Assembly: GCA_033764265.1 (NCBI GenBank)
Contig: JANRJB010000418.1
Coordinates: 1-6,026 of the forward strand
Length of the DNA stretch: 6,026 nucleotides
Direction of reading: 5' to 3'
Source: VGEM01 sp033764265
GTDB taxonomy: Bacteria > Pseudomonadota > Alphaproteobacteria > Rhodospirillales > Rhodospirillaceae
The notes under the pieces were generated by a model, which was not told the DNA's origin, did not search any database, and was given only the letters and a program-made list of their open reading frames with translations. Below are positions 1 through 5,389 of the stretch, piece by piece (within the stretch, counting starts at the first letter, position 1; every line of letters begins with the position of its first letter). The position numbers and the translations under genes were made by a program.

Positions 1-27
1 GCGATAATCCCTCCCCGCGCCACTTTG

Positions 28-65
28 TCTCTCCGCGCCGCTCCGCGGCTTGGCGCGGCGCTGGC
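28..65 (+). repeat. 38-bp GC-rich repeat, copy A
   Basis: This is the first of two direct copies of a 38-bp element that differ at one base (G48 here, C94 in copy B) and repeat with a 46-bp period. An internal 7-bp inverted repeat pairs GCGCCGC (35-41) with GCGGCGC (55-61) across a 13-base loop, so the element can fold as a hairpin on either strand. It lies in non-coding DNA downstream of the LysM gene. It could be a small dispersed palindromic repeat of the REP type; that is inference, since only this window is visible. Confidence 0.8.
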
Positions 66-73
66 CCGGCTCT

Positions 74-111
74 TCTCTCCGCGCCGCTCCGCGCCTTGGC
101 GCGGCGCTGGC
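74..111 (+). repeat. 38-bp GC-rich repeat, copy B
   Basis: This second direct copy matches copy A at 37 of 38 positions. The inner palindrome is perfect here: CCGCGCC (89-95) pairs with GGCGCGG (98-104) around TT, whereas copy A has one mismatch at this stem. The outer pairing of 81-87 with 101-107 is also kept as an alternative fold. Eight bases separate it from copy A. Confidence 0.8.
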
Positions 112-191
112 ACCAACTGCGGCCCGCGCGACTTCGGGGAAGCGCGCGCCGCGGCGCCCGTCCTGACAATGCAAGGGCCGTTCCGCGGCGC

Positions 192-233
192 GCGCTTCCC
201 GGAGGATCGTTCCGCCGCTCCGGGAGCCAGCGC
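192..233. other. Stem-loop downstream of the LysM gene
   Basis: TCCCGGAG (197-204) pairs perfectly with CTCCGGGA (218-225) over a 13-base loop, and GCGCT (192-196) can extend the stem with AGCGC (229-233) past a 3-base bulge. It begins about 33 bases beyond the LysM stop codon, where a terminator could sit, but neither strand has a T-run after the stem, so it is not a canonical intrinsic terminator. It may stabilise the 3' end of the transcript or belong to the repeat cluster, since it overlaps copy C. Confidence 0.4.
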
Positions 234-263
234 CGCACCAAGCGCCGGAGGCGCGCGGAGAGA
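224..263 (-). repeat. Diverged inverted copy C of the GC-rich repeat
   Basis: Read on the minus strand, this segment begins TCTCTCCGCG like copies A and B and ends in GCGGCGCTGG. Aligned by hand against 74-113 without gaps, it matches at 33 of 40 positions, and most differences are swapped G/C neighbours. It starts two bases beyond the LysM stop codon. Convergence through base composition alone could explain part of the match, but the shared non-GC-only ends (TCTCTCC and CTTGG) argue for a common origin. Confidence 0.55.
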
Positions 264-265
264 AA

Positions 266-1249
266 TTATCTACGCGGCACCGCCAGGACCTGCCCGGGAT
301 AGATCTTGTTGGCGTCGCGGATCAGCTCCTTGTTGGCCTGATAGATCACCGTGTAGCGGTCGCCGGCGCCGTAGGTCCGCCGCGCGATCCGCCACAGGCT
401 GTTGCCGGACTGCACCACCAGCTGCCCGGGCTTCGCCGCGCCGAGCGAGGGCGCCGCGCGGGTGAACGGCACCTCGACCCGGGCGGCGATCTGGCCGTCG
501 GGCCCGAGCTGGTCGACGCGCAGGCTGTGCTGGCCCGACGGTGCCGGATCGGTCGAGCGCAGCGACCACTGGCCGCGCGCGTCGGCGGTGGCAACGCCGA
601 GCGGCCGATTGTCGAGATAGAGCCTGAGCTCGGTGCCGGGCGCCGCCTTGCCGGAGGGGCGGATCAGGCCTTTCGCGTCGAAATCCACGGCGTCGATCGA
701 CAATCCCTTGGCGGCGGTGACATCGCCCTGCGGCGCCGGCGCCTGCAGCACGCGGCTGTCGCCGTCGCCCTCCTTGGGCAGCAGGACGGCGAGCGGCGAG
801 GCCGCGGCGGCGCGCCCATCGGGGCGTTCCGGCACCAGCATGACCACCGTCGAATCGGAGTCCCGGGCGGCACCGCCGGCCTCGCTGGCAGACAGGCTCA
901 GCTCGCGCGTGCCCGGCTGCAGCGGCGCCTCGGGCAGCAGCACCCATTCGCCGCGCTTGTCGGCGGTCGCCGCGCCGATGACCGCGTCCTCGGTGCGCAC
1001 CGTCACCTCGGCGCCGGGCGCGGCGCGGCCGGCGAGCACGGTGCGGCCGTCGGGGGCGACGCGGACGACGTCGAAGCTCGGGTTGACCGGCTGGGCCGGC
1101 GCCGGCTCGGGCTGCGGCGCCGGCGGGCTGGGCGCCGTCGCCGCCACGGGAGCCGGCTGCGGCGCCGGGGCCTGCCGCGACAGCCACAGCCACGCGCCGC
1201 CGCCGAACAGCAGCGCGGTCACAGCCAGGTAGATCGCATATCGTGCCAC
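266..1249 (-). CDS. Membrane-anchored protein with two Ig-like repeats and a C-terminal LysM domain
   Basis: The 327-aa product starts with one hydrophobic segment (residues about 5-23, no cleavage site evident), which reads as an inner-membrane anchor. A Pro/Ala-rich linker follows (27-57). Two related Ig-like beta segments come next (about 58-121 and 183-263), each with an AAPG turn followed by an ATAD-x-RG-x-W signature. A LysM domain closes the protein (about 277-325, with SGNSLWRIARRTYG and YPGQVLAVP). LysM binds N-acetylglucosamine-containing glycans such as peptidoglycan, so a periplasmic wall-bound role is likely; no catalytic domain is visible. The start is a GTG with GAGG four bases upstream. 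It is transcribed away from the cytochrome b gene. The family is seen in alphaproteobacteria, but I know of no assigned function. Confidence 0.88.
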   Translation of the reverse strand: MARYAIYLAVTALLFGGGAWLWLSRQAPAPQPAPVAATAPSPPAPQPEPAPAQPVNPSFDVVRVAPDGRTVLAGRAAPGAEVTVRTEDAVIGAATADKRGEWVLLPEAPLQPGTRELSLSASEAGGAARDSDSTVVMLVPERPDGRAAAASPLAVLLPKEGDGDSRVLQAPAPQGDVTAAKGLSIDAVDFDAKGLIRPSGKAAPGTELRLYLDNRPLGVATADARGQWSLRSTDPAPSGQHSLRVDQLGPDGQIAARVEVPFTRAAPSLGAAKPGQLVVQSGNSLWRIARRTYGAGDRYTVIYQANKELIRDANKIYPGQVLAVPRR

Positions 1250-1253
1250 GGCG

Positions 1254-1257
1254 CCTC
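1254..1257 (-). promoter_or_regulatory. Ribosome-binding site deciding the GTG start of the LysM gene
   Basis: The minus strand reads GAGG four bases before GTG at 1249-1247. The nearby ATG just upstream on this strand is 14 bases away and out of frame, so GTG is the start that fits both frame and anchor segment. Spacing is short, so initiation may be modest. Confidence 0.45.
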
Positions 1258-1332
1258 GATCATCGCGTATCGCGGCGATGCGGCGAAACTATGGCGCGCC
1301 ACGCCCGGCGGCAATGATCGACGTCACGCGCT

Positions 1333-1367
1333 TGACCGAATCTGTCGCTACCGTGACAGTTCGGTCA
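1333..1367. promoter_or_regulatory. Long imperfect dyad in the leader or promoter of the cytochrome b gene
   Basis: TGACCGAA-T-CTGTC (1333-1346) pairs with GACAGTTCGGTCA (1355-1367). This gives 13 base pairs interrupted by a single unpaired T (1341), with an 8-base loop. It ends six bases before the ribosome-binding purines and 21 bases before the GTG start. A TTGACC at 1332-1337 could be a -35 box overlapping the left arm, with a weak -10 (GACAGT, 1355-1360) at 17-base spacing in the right arm. The dyad could therefore be an operator over the promoter, or an RNA hairpin in the 5' leader. The structure is seen directly; its function is inferred. Confidence 0.55.
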
Positions 1368-1373
1368 CCCAAC

Positions 1374-1379
1374 AGGGAG
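1374..1379 (+). promoter_or_regulatory. Ribosome-binding site deciding the GTG start of the cytochrome b gene
   Basis: The purine run AGGGAG lies nine bases before GTG at 1389. It selects this GTG over the in-frame upstream ATG at 1278, whose extension would cross the 1333-1367 dyad and add 37 residues not expected before the first helix. Confidence 0.6.
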
Positions 1380-1388
1380 AGCGCCTAC

Positions 1389-2075
1389 GTGAAGCAACCA
1401 CGCCGCGTCGAGGTTTGGGATCTGCCGGTCCGGGTGTTCCATTGGGCGATCGTCATCCTGGTGGTGGTTTCTTTCATCAGCGCCAAGCTCGGCAAGATGG
1501 AGCTGCACCTGTGGAGCGGCGCGGGCGTGCTGGCGCTGGTGCTGTTCCGCCTGGTCTGGGGCTTCATCGGCAATCCATATGCCCGCTTCGCCAGCTTCGC
1601 CTACGGGCCGGTGGCGGCCATCGGCTACCTGCGCGACTGGCTGCGCCGCCCGCACGATCCGCAGCGGCGGCACTACCTGGGCCACAATCCGGTGGGCGGC
1701 TGGATGGTGTTCGTGCTGCTGGCGCTGCTGCTGTGGCAGGCGACCATCGGGCTGTTCGCCAACGACGACATCCTGTTCGACGGGCCGCTCAGGAAGCACG
1801 TCAGCGACGCCACCACCGCCACGCTCACCAGCTGGCACAAGCGCGGCGAGTGGATTTTCTATGGGCTGGTCGGCATGCACGTGGCGGCCGTGCTCGGCTA
1901 CCTGGTGCTGCGCCGGGAGAACCTGGTCGGCCCGATGTTCACCGGCCGCAAGGCGATCGAGCCCGAGGTCAGGCCGGTGGACGAGGCCCCGGCCAAGCGG
2001 CCGAGCCTCGTCCTGGCCCTCATCGTCCTGGCGATCACCTGGGGCGGGGTGATCGCGGTCATCAAGCTGGCCTGA
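1389..2075 (+). CDS. Cytochrome b561-type di-haem membrane protein (cytochrome b/b6 domain, Ni-Fe hydrogenase cyt b-like)
   Basis: The product, 228 aa from the GTG start, is an integral inner-membrane electron carrier of the bacterial cytochrome b561/hydrogenase cytochrome-b family. That family uses two b-haems to move electrons between quinones and a periplasmic partner. The N-terminal signature VWDLPVRVFHW, with His18 at the head of helix 1, is typical. Predicted helices fall near residues 17-33, 43-60, 105-123, 155-174 and 206-226. Candidate haem ligands are His18, His40, His150 and His164; which four serve is inferred from the family pattern. A charged loop (175-205) precedes the last helix. 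The gene ends 7 bases before the stop of the convergent cytochrome c gene, the probable partner. A longer reading from ATG 1278 is possible but less likely. Confidence 0.9.
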   Translation: MKQPRRVEVWDLPVRVFHWAIVILVVVSFISAKLGKMELHLWSGAGVLALVLFRLVWGFIGNPYARFASFAYGPVAAIGYLRDWLRRPHDPQRRHYLGHNPVGGWMVFVLLALLLWQATIGLFANDDILFDGPLRKHVSDATTATLTSWHKRGEWIFYGLVGMHVAAVLGYLVLRRENLVGPMFTGRKAIEPEVRPVDEAPAKRPSLVLALIVLAITWGGVIAVIKLA

Positions 2076-2082
2076 GAACCGC

Positions 2083-2550
2083 CTACTCGACCTTCTTGTC
2101 GAGCTTGTAGGGCTTGTGGCAGCCGCCGCAGGTGGCGCCCACCGCCTGCACCGCGGTCAGCAGCTTCGGCGCCTCGCCCGACTGGGCGGCCGGCACCAGG
2201 CCCGGGGCCGCATCCTCGAACGCCTTCGCCGCCTTCTCGAAACCGGCCCAGTCGGTCCAGATCTCGGCCTTGGCCGCGCTGCCCTTGCCGGCGGTGCCGC
2301 CCTTGAACATCGCCACGGTGTGCTTGGAGTTGGCCACCACGCCTTCCGCCGCCTTGACCGTGTCGGCGTTGATCGGCGCCTCGCCCTTGGCCGACATGTT
2401 CAGCGCCTTCATGTGGCCGCCGGTCGCCTTCATCGTGCTGGTGCGCTTCTCCAGCGTGGCGTCCTGGGCGATCGCCACCATCGCCACGCCGGCGGAAAGC
2501 ACCGCCACCAGGGCAAAGCCCCCGAAATTCTTGTTCAACAGACCACGCAT
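2083..2550 (-). CDS. Cytochrome c'/c-556 family periplasmic precursor
   Basis: The 155-aa product begins with a signal peptide (residues 1-28; hydrophobic core FALVAVLSAGVAMVAIA, probable cut after AIA before Gln29). A short four-helix-bundle cytochrome of the cytochrome c' family follows. The single haem site is C-terminal, CGGCH at residues 141-145 with a following Lys, as usual for the family. Met40 in the first helix (RTSTMK) lies where c-556 proteins carry the sixth ligand. A low-spin Met/His form is therefore possible, but a five-coordinate c' cannot be excluded by eye. The start is the ATG at 2550, preceded by a strong AGGAGG; a longer open frame upstream lacks signal-peptide logic. 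Mature size fits the family. It is convergent with the cytochrome b gene, its likely electron donor or acceptor. Confidence 0.92.
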   Translation of the reverse strand: MRGLLNKNFGGFALVAVLSAGVAMVAIAQDATLEKRTSTMKATGGHMKALNMSAKGEAPINADTVKAAEGVVANSKHTVAMFKGGTAGKGSAAKAEIWTDWAGFEKAAKAFEDAAPGLVPAAQSGEAPKLLTAVQAVGATCGGCHKPYKLDKKVE

Positions 2551-2696
2551 TGCTGTCCCTCCTGGATGTCCCTGGCCGTCCCTGTTCCGCGGACCGCCCG
2601 AACTAACACGGCCCGCACCCGGATTATTCCCCGGCCCCCCGCCCCGGGACAATGGCGCTGGACATTCCGGGCCGGCTTCGTCAGGTTGCGCCGCCC
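2551..2696. other. Divergent spacer between the cytochrome c and LOG genes
   Basis: This 146-base spacer must carry promoters for two divergent genes. Apart from the AGGAGG of the cytochrome c gene, I see no convincing -35/-10 pair on either strand. A run of C residues with a short CCCGG/CCGGG pairing (about 2630-2648) is the only other structure and may be chance in such GC-rich DNA. Confidence 0.3.
2558..2563 (-). promoter_or_regulatory. Consensus Shine-Dalgarno of the cytochrome c gene
   Basis: The minus strand carries a full AGGAGG seven bases before the ATG at 2550. This is the strongest ribosome-binding site in the window and fixes the start against the longer open frame that reaches 2736. 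Confidence 0.8.
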
Positions 2697-3254
2697 ATGA
2701 GCACCCTTTCGGCGCTTTGCGTGTATTGCGGCTCACGGCCGGGCGACGACCCGGCCTTCACCGCGGCGGCCCGGGAGCTGGGCGCCATCCTGGCGCGCGA
2801 GCGCATCCAGCTGATCTACGGCGGCGGCGGCATCGGCCTGATGGGCGAGGTCGCCCGCGCGGTCATGGCCCATGGCGGCGAGGCGATCGGCATCATTCCC
2901 AAGGTGCTGGAGGGCCGCGAGGTGGCCCAGGGCGGCCTCACCCGCATGGAGGTGGTGCCCGACATGCACCACCGGAAGCGGCGGATGTTCGACCTGGCGG
3001 ATGCCTTTGCCGTGCTGCCGGGCGGCGTCGGCACCTTGGACGAGACCGTCGAGATGATCACCTGGGCCCAGCTCGGCATCCACCAGAAGCCGATCCTGCT
3101 GGTGGACGTGGCCGGCTATTGGGCGCCGTTCATCGCCCTGCTGGACCACATCGTGACGCGCGATTTCGCCACCGAACGGACACGGGATTTCTATGCCGCG
3201 GTGCGTACGGTGACCGATCTTGTTCCCACGGCGCGGGCATTGCTGGCGCGCTGA
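2697..3254 (+). CDS. LOG-family protein (nucleoside 5'-monophosphate phosphoribohydrolase, TIGR00730 type)
   Basis: The 185-aa product belongs to the LOG (Lonely Guy) family, often mislabelled lysine decarboxylase. Members cleave the N-glycosidic bond of cytokinin riboside 5'-monophosphates or other nucleoside monophosphates, giving the free base and ribose 5-phosphate in the cytosol. The fold is Rossmann-like. Visible landmarks are LCVYCGS near the N-terminus (7-13), the glycine loop YGGGGIGLMG (41-50), HHRKRRM (91-97) and the family signature PGGVGTLDE (108-116), which holds the catalytic Arg/Glu region. Length fits the family. The start at 2697 is chosen because homologues begin just before this first strand; an in-frame ATG at 2652 would add 15 residues, and neither has a good ribosome-binding site. 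It is divergent from the cytochrome c gene and 53 bases upstream of icd. The substrate cannot be read from sequence. Confidence 0.92.
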   Translation: MSTLSALCVYCGSRPGDDPAFTAAARELGAILARERIQLIYGGGGIGLMGEVARAVMAHGGEAIGIIPKVLEGREVAQGGLTRMEVVPDMHHRKRRMFDLADAFAVLPGGVGTLDETVEMITWAQLGIHQKPILLVDVAGYWAPFIALLDHIVTRDFATERTRDFYAAVRTVTDLVPTARALLAR

Positions 3255-3296
3255 CCCGGCGCTATGGTCCGCCACCTTTGTAAACCTGTGACGTGC

Positions 3297-3301
3297 GGGA
3301 G
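3297..3301 (+). promoter_or_regulatory. Ribosome-binding site deciding the ATG start of icd
   Basis: GGGAG lies six bases before ATG 3308. The in-frame GTG at 3293 overlaps this site and would add five residues absent from homologues, so ATG 3308 is the start. Confidence 0.6.
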
Positions 3302-3307
3302 ACGCTG

Positions 3308-4528
3308 ATGGCGAAGATCAAGGTGAAGAACCCTGTCGTCGAGCTCGACGGCGACGAGATGACCCGGATCATCTGGGACTTCATCAAGCAGAAGCTGATC
3401 CTGCCCTACCTGGACGTGACGCTGGAGTACTACGACCTCGGCATCGAGCACCGCGACAAGACCAACGACCAGGTCACCGTGGACGCCGCCAACGCCATCA
3501 AGAAGCACGGCGTCGGCGTCAAATGCGCCACCATCACCCCTGATGAGGCGCGGGTCGAGGAATTCAAGCTGAAGCAGATGTGGAAGTCGCCGAACGGCAC
3601 CATCCGCAACATCCTCGACGGCACCATCTTCCGCGAGCCGATCGTCTGCAAGAACGTGCCGCGCCTGGTGCCGGGCTGGACCAAGCCGATCGTGATCGGC
3701 CGCCATGCCTACGGCGACCAGTACCGCGCCACCGACTTCGTGGTGCCCGGCAAGGGCAAGCTCACCATCCGTTTCGAGCCGTCGGACGGCGGCAAGCCGA
3801 TCGAGCGCGAGGTGTTCAACTTCCCCGGCTCGGGCGTCGCGCTCAGCATGTACAACCTGGACGAATCCGTACGCGGCTTCGCCCGGGCCTGCATGAACTA
3901 CGGCCTCAACCGCAAGTGGCCGGTCTATCTCTCGACCAAGAACACCATCCTCAAGGCCTATGACGGCCGCTTCAAGGACATCTTCGAGGAGGTGTTCGTG
4001 CAGGAGTTCAAGGCCAAGTTCGACGCCGCCAAGATCACCTACGAGCACCGGCTGATCGACGACATGGTCGCCTCGGCCTTGAAGTGGAGCGGCGACTTCG
4101 TCTGGGCCTGCAAGAACTACGACGGCGACGTGCAGTCCGACACGGTGGCGCAGGGCTTCGGCTCGCTCGGCCTGATGACCTCGGTGCTGATGACGCCGTC
4201 GGGCGACGTGGTCGAGGCCGAAGCCGCGCACGGCACGGTGACCCGGCACTACCGCGAGCACCAGAAGGGCCGCGAGACCTCGACCAACCCGATCGCCTCG
4301 ATCTTCGCCTGGACGCGCGGCCTGATGCACCGGGCCAAGCTCGACAACAACAACGACCTCAAGGTGTTCGCGGAAGCCCTGGAAAAGGTCTGCGTCGACA
4401 CCGTCGAGGCCGGCCAGATGACCAAGGACCTGGCGATCCTGATCGGGCCGAAGCAGCCCTGGCTCAGCACCAACGCCTTCCTCGACACGCTGGACGCCAA
4501 CCTGAAGAAGGCGCTGAAAGCCGCGTAA
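3308..4528 (+). CDS. icd: Isocitrate dehydrogenase, NADP-dependent, eukaryotic-type
   Basis: The 406-aa enzyme oxidatively decarboxylates isocitrate to 2-oxoglutarate with NADP in the TCA cycle; it acts in the cytosol as a homodimer in this subfamily. The sequence is close to mitochondrial and cytosolic IDH of eukaryotes, not to E. coli Icd. Isocitrate-binding residues known from human IDH1 fall at identical numbers here: Thr77, Ser94, Asn96, Arg100, Arg109, Arg132 and Tyr139. Lys211 and the metal-site aspartates Asp251, Asp274 and Asp278 follow one position earlier than in the human enzyme. The motifs KNYDGDVQSD (269-278) and the NADP-binding EAAHGTVTRHYR near residue 304 are intact. It is followed by a strong terminator. 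A 53-base gap to the LOG gene allows either its own promoter or read-through. Confidence 0.97.
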   Translation: MAKIKVKNPVVELDGDEMTRIIWDFIKQKLILPYLDVTLEYYDLGIEHRDKTNDQVTVDAANAIKKHGVGVKCATITPDEARVEEFKLKQMWKSPNGTIRNILDGTIFREPIVCKNVPRLVPGWTKPIVIGRHAYGDQYRATDFVVPGKGKLTIRFEPSDGGKPIEREVFNFPGSGVALSMYNLDESVRGFARACMNYGLNRKWPVYLSTKNTILKAYDGRFKDIFEEVFVQEFKAKFDAAKITYEHRLIDDMVASALKWSGDFVWACKNYDGDVQSDTVAQGFGSLGLMTSVLMTPSGDVVEAEAAHGTVTRHYREHQKGRETSTNPIASIFAWTRGLMHRAKLDNNNDLKVFAEALEKVCVDTVEAGQMTKDLAILIGPKQPWLSTNAFLDTLDANLKKALKAA

Positions 4529-4551
4529 GCAGGTACCAATCGTGGCTACGG

Positions 4552-4583
4552 ATGGCCGGGCCCCTGCCCGGCCATTCTTTTTT
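4552..4583 (+). terminator. Rho-independent terminator of icd
   Basis: ATGGCCGGGC (4552-4561) pairs perfectly with GCCCGGCCAT (4566-4575) over the 4-base loop CCCT, and is followed by TCTTTTTT (4576-4583). It begins 23 bases after the icd stop. On the minus strand the same stem is not followed by a T-run, so it should end only plus-strand transcription. Its T-run stops two bases before the end of the convergent HAD gene. Confidence 0.95.
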
Positions 4584-4585
4584 GT

Positions 4586-5389
4586 CTACCGCGCCGCGAT
4601 TAGCGCGTCCGCCAGCTCGGCAAATCCTGGGCCGCCCTCGGAGGGTGTGATCCAGGCCGGGAAGTGAGTCAGCCGGTCGGCCCACTGCATGACGTTGGCG
4701 ACGCCGACCGCGTTGGGGAAGAAGCGGAACATCGGCTCGTCGTTCGGCGCGTCGCCGGAGAACACCACGGTCTCCGCCGCCGCGTCGACGTCGATCCCGA
4801 AGGCGCCGGCAAGGCAGCGCCGCGCCATCGCCAGCTTGTCCCAGTCGCCGAACCAGCCGTTGACGTGGATCGAGCTGACCTTGGCGACGGCACCGGCTGC
4901 CTCGAACAGCGCGACGATGCGGTCGATGCCGGCCTTGTCGAGCGGCGGCACGTCCTCGCAGAAATCGATCGCCAGATCGCTTTCGCGGTAGGCCTGGTCG
5001 GACGCGATGGCGCTGCCCGGCACCTCGGCCAGGATGCGCCGGCCGAGCAGGGTGAGCCGCTCCCGGTTCGCCGCGCGGGTCGCCTGGTCCTGCCACCAAT
5101 GCCGCTGCATCACCCGCTTCTGCTGGTCGTAGCGGAACCAGAAGGCGCCGTTCTCGCCAACCACGGCGTCGACCGGCCACATCCGAGCAAAATGGTCGCA
5201 CCAGCCGGCCGGCCGGCCGGTGATCGGCACGACGATGAAGCCTTGGGCGCGCAAGCGCTCCAATGCGCCATAGGCCTGCGCGCCAAGCCGGCCGTGGTTG
5301 GTCAGCGTGTCATCGATGTCAGTCATCACCACGCGCACGCGCCGGCGGGCGTCGAGCGGGAACGCGGCCAGGGGGAGGGGCTTGGTCAT
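4586..5389 (-). CDS. HAD-superfamily hydrolase, class IIB-like phosphatase of unknown substrate
   Basis: The 267-aa product has all four HAD motifs. Motif I is DIDDT (residues 24-28), with Asp24 as nucleophile and Asp26 as acid/base. Motif II is Thr57 in TGR, motif III is Lys185 in GDWDK, and motif IV is GDAPND (212-217) for magnesium. A large cap between about 85 and 180 lies between motifs II and III, the class II arrangement shared with Cof, sucrose-phosphatase and trehalose-phosphatase proteins. GENGAF (78-83) is also typical. It is probably a cytosolic Mg-dependent phosphatase acting on a small phosphorylated metabolite; the substrate is not readable. The ATG at 5389 overlaps the kynU stop in an ATGA, which supports this start although an open frame continues upstream and no clear ribosome-binding site is present. 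Confidence 0.9.
   Translation of the reverse strand: MTKPLPLAAFPLDARRRVRVVMTDIDDTLTNHGRLGAQAYGALERLRAQGFIVVPITGRPAGWCDHFARMWPVDAVVGENGAFWFRYDQQKRVMQRHWWQDQATRAANRERLTLLGRRILAEVPGSAIASDQAYRESDLAIDFCEDVPPLDKAGIDRIVALFEAAGAVAKVSSIHVNGWFGDWDKLAMARRCLAGAFGIDVDAAAETVVFSGDAPNDEPMFRFFPNAVGVANVMQWADRLTHFPAWITPSEGGPGFAELADALIAAR

Noticed and set aside
3..8. GATAAT at the left edge as a -10 promoter box
   Set aside because: The -35 region lies outside the window and no gene follows, so it cannot be supported.
25..465. A 146-aa plus-strand open frame from TTG across the repeat region and into the end of the LysM gene
   Set aside because: Its product is low-complexity Arg/Ala/Pro sequence generated by GC-rich repeats, it has no ribosome-binding site, and it overlaps a convincing minus-strand gene.
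1278..1388. N-terminal extension of the cytochrome b gene from ATG 1278
   Set aside because: It crosses the dyad, lacks a ribosome-binding site and adds residues without family character; GTG 1389 has a good AGGGAG nine bases upstream.
527..2110. A 527-aa plus-strand open frame spanning the LysM and cytochrome b genes
   Set aside because: Stop codons are rare at this GC content; the product is Arg/Gly/Ala-rich with no domain, and both real genes explain the region.
3240..3268. Possible icd promoter TTGCTG, 17 bases, TATGGT
   Set aside because: Spacing is ideal, but the boxes match consensus at only three and four of six positions, and the -35 lies inside the LOG gene; it is too weak to call.
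3191..4330. A 379-aa minus-strand open frame opposite icd
   Set aside because: It is the antisense shadow of a highly conserved enzyme and shows no domain of its own.
4464..5201. A 245-aa minus-strand open frame over the HAD gene and the icd terminator
   Set aside because: It is an Arg-rich frame shadow; the HAD motifs are in the other frame.
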